From NCBI GenBank assembly GCA_026168455.1, contig CM047425.1, positions 43,544,711 through 43,608,710 on the forward strand: a DNA stretch of 64,000 nt, read 5' to 3'. Positions 62,959 to 64,000 of the stretch are shown piece after piece (position 1 is the first letter of the stretch; the number at the start of each line of letters is the position of its first letter). The notes below the pieces were generated by a model. It was not told the origin of the DNA and made no database searches. It saw only the letters and a program-made list of their open reading frames with translations. Both the position numbers and the translations under genes were made by a program. The stretch comes from Theocolax elegans (taxonomy: Eukaryota; Arthropoda; Insecta; Hymenoptera; Cerocephalidae).

Positions 62959-64000
62959 ATGTCTGTAGATTACAATAAACAATATTATGATCCATCTAAT
63001 AAAGCTGGTGATGCTGGTGCTCACCGTCTCGCACGAGTGAAAACTAAAGGCTAATAGTTGTCGAAAAAATAGCGGGAACGTTTGCACGATCGGCTAAACC
63101 AATCACGACGCTTACAGGCTACACAAACCTATACGTCGAAAATTTCCAAGATTACACTATAACGTTTCCACCGTGGACGATGTTAGAGAAGCTGATTTAT
63201 GTCAATTCACATCTATAAAAAAAGAGAACGATGGTTTTTGCTATCTACGAGTAGTTATCGAAGTTTTGACTAAGTTTGCATGGGTCGAACCATTACGCGA
63301 CAAGTCCGTAGTTATTGTAGCCAATACTTTTGAGAAAATTTTAAAAAGTTCTGATGGTAGGAGCCAGTGCAGCTCCAAACAGACAAAGGTAAGAAATTTT
63401 TAGGCACAGCCCTGCAAAATGTTTTAAAAAAACATAATATTCGTTTTCGAGTGGCTCGAAATTCCGATGTAAAAGTGGCTGTAGTTGCACGACTCAACCA
63501 CATGATCAAAGAGCGCGTTTGGAGATATTTTACACATCAAAATACGAATCAGTATATCGATGTAATACCAAAAATTGTGTTCGCGTACAATAATTTTACA
63601 CATTCTGGAATAAAGATGAAACCAGTAGAGGTTGATCTGTACAACGCAGTGCAAGCCCGAGAGAATTCACAGATGAGAGGGATAAAGCAAAATGATATGA
63701 TAGGAACCCTATTAAATATTCTAAATACAGAGTCGGGGATCACGTACGCATTAGTCAATTAAAGGGAACGTTCGAGAAAGGTTTCGAAAAAAAACTTCAG
63801 CGAGAAACTAATTGTTGTAATAATGTATATATTTACAAATTGCGAGATTTGAACAACTTAATGAGTGACGGTATATTTTACACCGAAGAGTTAGCTCTCG
63901 TGGGTTCAGACCGCCTGGCCAGTAAGCAACACTTTAAAATCGAACACGTGCTACAAAGTAAAGGTAGGAGGAAAAGAAGAAAACTACTGATAAAGTGGGT
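62959..64000 (+). pseudogene. int: Second Polinton integrase with chromodomain, broken, open at the window end
   Basis: The N-terminus MSVDYNKQYYDPSNKAGDAG leads to a TAA at 63052. Then READLCQF (first Asp), FAWVEPLRDKSV, LQTDKGKKF (second Asp, about 63380) and VVARLNHMIKERVWRYF. The catalytic Glu position reads A-R-L-N, so the third acidic residue is lost. The frame breaks near 63360 and ends at 63762. A chromodomain begins near 63940 (FKIEHVLQSKGR...LIKWV) and leaves the window. It shares about 40% of readable residues with the first copy by eye. Confidence 0.8.

Larger units (their letters stand above)
62160..64000 (+). mobile_element. Second Polinton, partial and decayed, runs off the window
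   Basis: Gene order parallels 12603-15678 of the first element: ICP-type protein, acidic protein, integrase. Identity is low, so it is a different, older lineage. No TIR is visible on its left, and polymerase is absent. The PLA2-like gene expected before the integrase is missing. Confidence 0.8.

Overview
The window is 64 kb of AT-rich eukaryotic DNA made almost entirely of transposable elements and their relics. An insect is most likely, and I infer a hymenopteran: the mix includes a CR1/L2-type LINE, R1-type LINEs, Ty3/gypsy elements, a Penelope-like element, a pogo-like transposon, Polinton/Maverick DNA, and arthropod-style TATA + TCAGT core promoters. I see no host gene, functional tRNA, rRNA, CRISPR array or bacterial feature.

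The centrepiece is one Polinton/Maverick at 717-27408. It begins AGTAGTTATGG, ends CCATAACTACT and is flanked by a perfect 6-bp duplication, ATCATG (711-716 and 27409-27414), which matches the hallmark of this family. Four later insertions lie inside it: a LINE with two long open frames (about 935-6505) in the left terminal repeat, a 924-bp foldback element (6844-7767), a small MITE-like palindrome (about 12313-12604), and a Penelope-like element (16729-22848). The Penelope-like element is itself split by a 1733-bp solo LTR (19522-21254).

The Polinton's own genes on the + strand are, in order: a family-B DNA polymerase with its middle deleted, three conserved Polinton proteins of unknown function, a phospholipase A2-like protein, a DD35E integrase with a chromodomain, a broken penton (minor capsid) protein, a Gly-rich basic protein cut by the Penelope element, a broken double-jelly-roll major capsid protein, an insect Polinton protein, a broken adenovirus-type protease, and an unknown protein. 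A zinc-binding acidic protein lies near the left end on the - strand. I did not find the packaging ATPase. Thus both virion-morphogenesis and replication-integration modules are present, but most key genes are damaged and the copy is dead. A cluster of ATCGAT motifs and several TATA/Inr promoters show how its genes may have been expressed.

From 27.4 to 37 kb lie a degenerate R1-type LINE (about 28380-32420) and a degenerate Ty3/gypsy element on the - strand (about 32470-35342, with a possible LTR near 36.6-37.0 kb). From 37 to 54 kb there is AT-rich DNA with long inverted-repeat elements (35815-36487, 40026-43119, 47609-48282, 49358-50651, 52651-54050), a LINE relic, a broken pogo-like transposase (about 44160-47009), a pogo-type MITE and tRNA-derived sequences. 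From 54 to 61.5 kb there is an internally deleted LINE and a nearly full-length but mutated gypsy element on the - strand. From about 62160 to the window end is a second, more decayed Polinton on the + strand, which lacks the PLA2-like gene and has lost the integrase catalytic glutamate.
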